From: Ignavibacteria bacterium
GTDB lineage: Bacteria > Bacteroidota > Ignavibacteria > Ignavibacteriales > Melioribacteraceae
NCBI GenBank assembly: GCA_003233295.1
Contig: QILJ01000561.1
Span: forward strand, 1 to 16,520
Direction of reading: 5' to 3'
DNA: 16,520 bases
This document shows, in pieces, positions 16,232-16,520 of this stretch; the first letter of the stretch is position 1, and every line of letters begins with the position of its first letter. A program made the translations under genes and the position numbers. Below the pieces are notes generated by a model. The model did not search any database. It was not told the DNA's origin and saw only the letters and a list, made by a program, of their open reading frames with translations.

Positions 16232-16250
16232 GTTTTGAGGAGACCCTAAA
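16232..16250 (-). repeat. Right terminal inverted repeat of the IS
   Basis: Counterpart of 14763-14781. It lies about 50 bases upstream of the transposase start, in the region that should hold the transposase promoter. Confidence 0.8.
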
Positions 16251-16266
16251 TTAAAAAACATTGAGA

Positions 16267-16520
16267 TTAATTGTTCCCGCCTAAAATCAATGGCAGTCCG
16301 TCCTTACCGGAACCGATGACTATAACTTTAGCATTTTGGGAATTGGCAAGTTTCTCGGTTGCTTCAATTCCTTTCCATCTAAGCAGTTGGTCGTTTATTC
16401 CTTCGGACACTATCGTTTGGAAATCTTTTATACCCTTAGCTTCAATACGTTTACGTTCTGCTTCCTGCTCTTCCTTTTTAAGCACGAATGCCATCCGCTG
16501 ACTCTCTTGCTCAGCTTGTA
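16267..16520 (-). CDS. Prohibitin (SPFH/band 7) family protein, C-terminal part
   Basis: Only the last 84 residues are in the window; the frame is open to the right edge. The visible part is a charged helix (KKEEQEAERKRIEAKGI) followed by the conserved C-terminal block of prohibitins in Bacteroidota: a segment around LLRWKGIEATEKLA, then KVIVIGSGKDGLPLILGG, ending in NN and a TAA at 16267. Such proteins form membrane-associated ring or scaffold assemblies that modulate proteases or membrane order. An ATG at 16494 lies in the middle of the helix and is not the true start. The stop lies 16 bases from the inner flank of the IS, so any terminator of this gene may have been displaced. Confidence 0.85.
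   Translation of the reverse strand, partial: QAEQESQRMAFVLKKEEQEAERKRIEAKGIKDFQTIVSEGINDQLLRWKGIEATEKLANSQNAKVIVIGSGKDGLPLILGGNN

Larger units (their letters stand above)
14763..16250 (-). mobile_element. IS5/IS1182-type insertion sequence, complete
   Basis: The 1488-bp element carries one transposase gene on the minus strand and ends in imperfect 19-bp terminal inverted repeats. The left repeat (14763-14781) reads inward TTTAGGGTTTCCTCAGAAA. The right one (16232-16250), read inward on the other strand, is TTTAGGGTCTCCTCAAAAC; 16 of 19 bases match. I find no direct target duplication: the flanks are AATA on the left and TTAA on the right. The element lies 13 bases past the stop codon of the prohibitin gene and 102 bases past the truncated transporter. 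Confidence 0.85.

Overview
The window is AT-rich DNA from a member of the Bacteroidota/Chlorobi group, most likely an Ignavibacteria-type (Melioribacter/Ignavibacterium-like) anaerobe. The placement is inferred from protein style: a two-component-regulator propeller sensor, a CarboxypepD-type TonB receptor, a prohibitin of the kind common in Bacteroidota, and a HydABC-type [FeFe] hydrogenase. Clear Shine-Dalgarno (SD) sequences precede the hydrogenase genes, which argues against typical Bacteroidia. No phylogenetic marker is present to prove it.

Layout: (1) 1-1685, minus strand: the N-terminal part of a secreted or anchored beta-propeller protein with Asp-box (BNR) repeats, cut by the window edge. 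(2) 1686-2320: a 635-bp divergent intergenic region holding an unusual series of small hairpins, most with three-base loops. (3) 2321-5650: a 1109-aa membrane sensor with two seven-bladed propellers, a Y_Y_Y domain, one membrane helix, a coiled coil and a SpoIIE/RsbU-type PP2C phosphatase output. (4) 5651-6249: tRNA-Arg(UCG) on the minus strand, then a truncated copy of its 5' end joined to another triloop hairpin, then an AT-rich leader. (5) 6262-10234: a tight operon of a receiver-only response regulator, hydC (NuoE-like), hydB (NuoF-like) and hydA ([FeFe] hydrogenase). (6) 10320-11750: a six-TM sensor histidine kinase. (7) 11754-13935: a TonB-dependent receptor broken by four single-base frame changes and an apparent in-frame deletion. 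(8) 13992-14660: an EamA/DMT transporter lacking its C-terminal third. (9) 14763-16250: a complete IS element of the IS5/IS1182 type. (10) 16267-16520, minus strand: the C-terminus of a prohibitin/SPFH protein, cut by the window edge.

Working model: the hydrogenase trio couples NAD(H) to H2. The receiver-only regulator ahead of it and the kinase behind it could form a split two-component system tied to hydrogenase function or expression. The right part of the window is decaying: a broken receptor, a truncated transporter and an IS without a visible target duplication. The left part (propeller-PP2C sensor, hairpin array) is intact but functionally unassigned. The points most worth a second look are the hairpin array, the Cys-to-Ser change in the hydrogenase L1 motif, the reduced HydB, and the regulator-hydrogenase-kinase arrangement.
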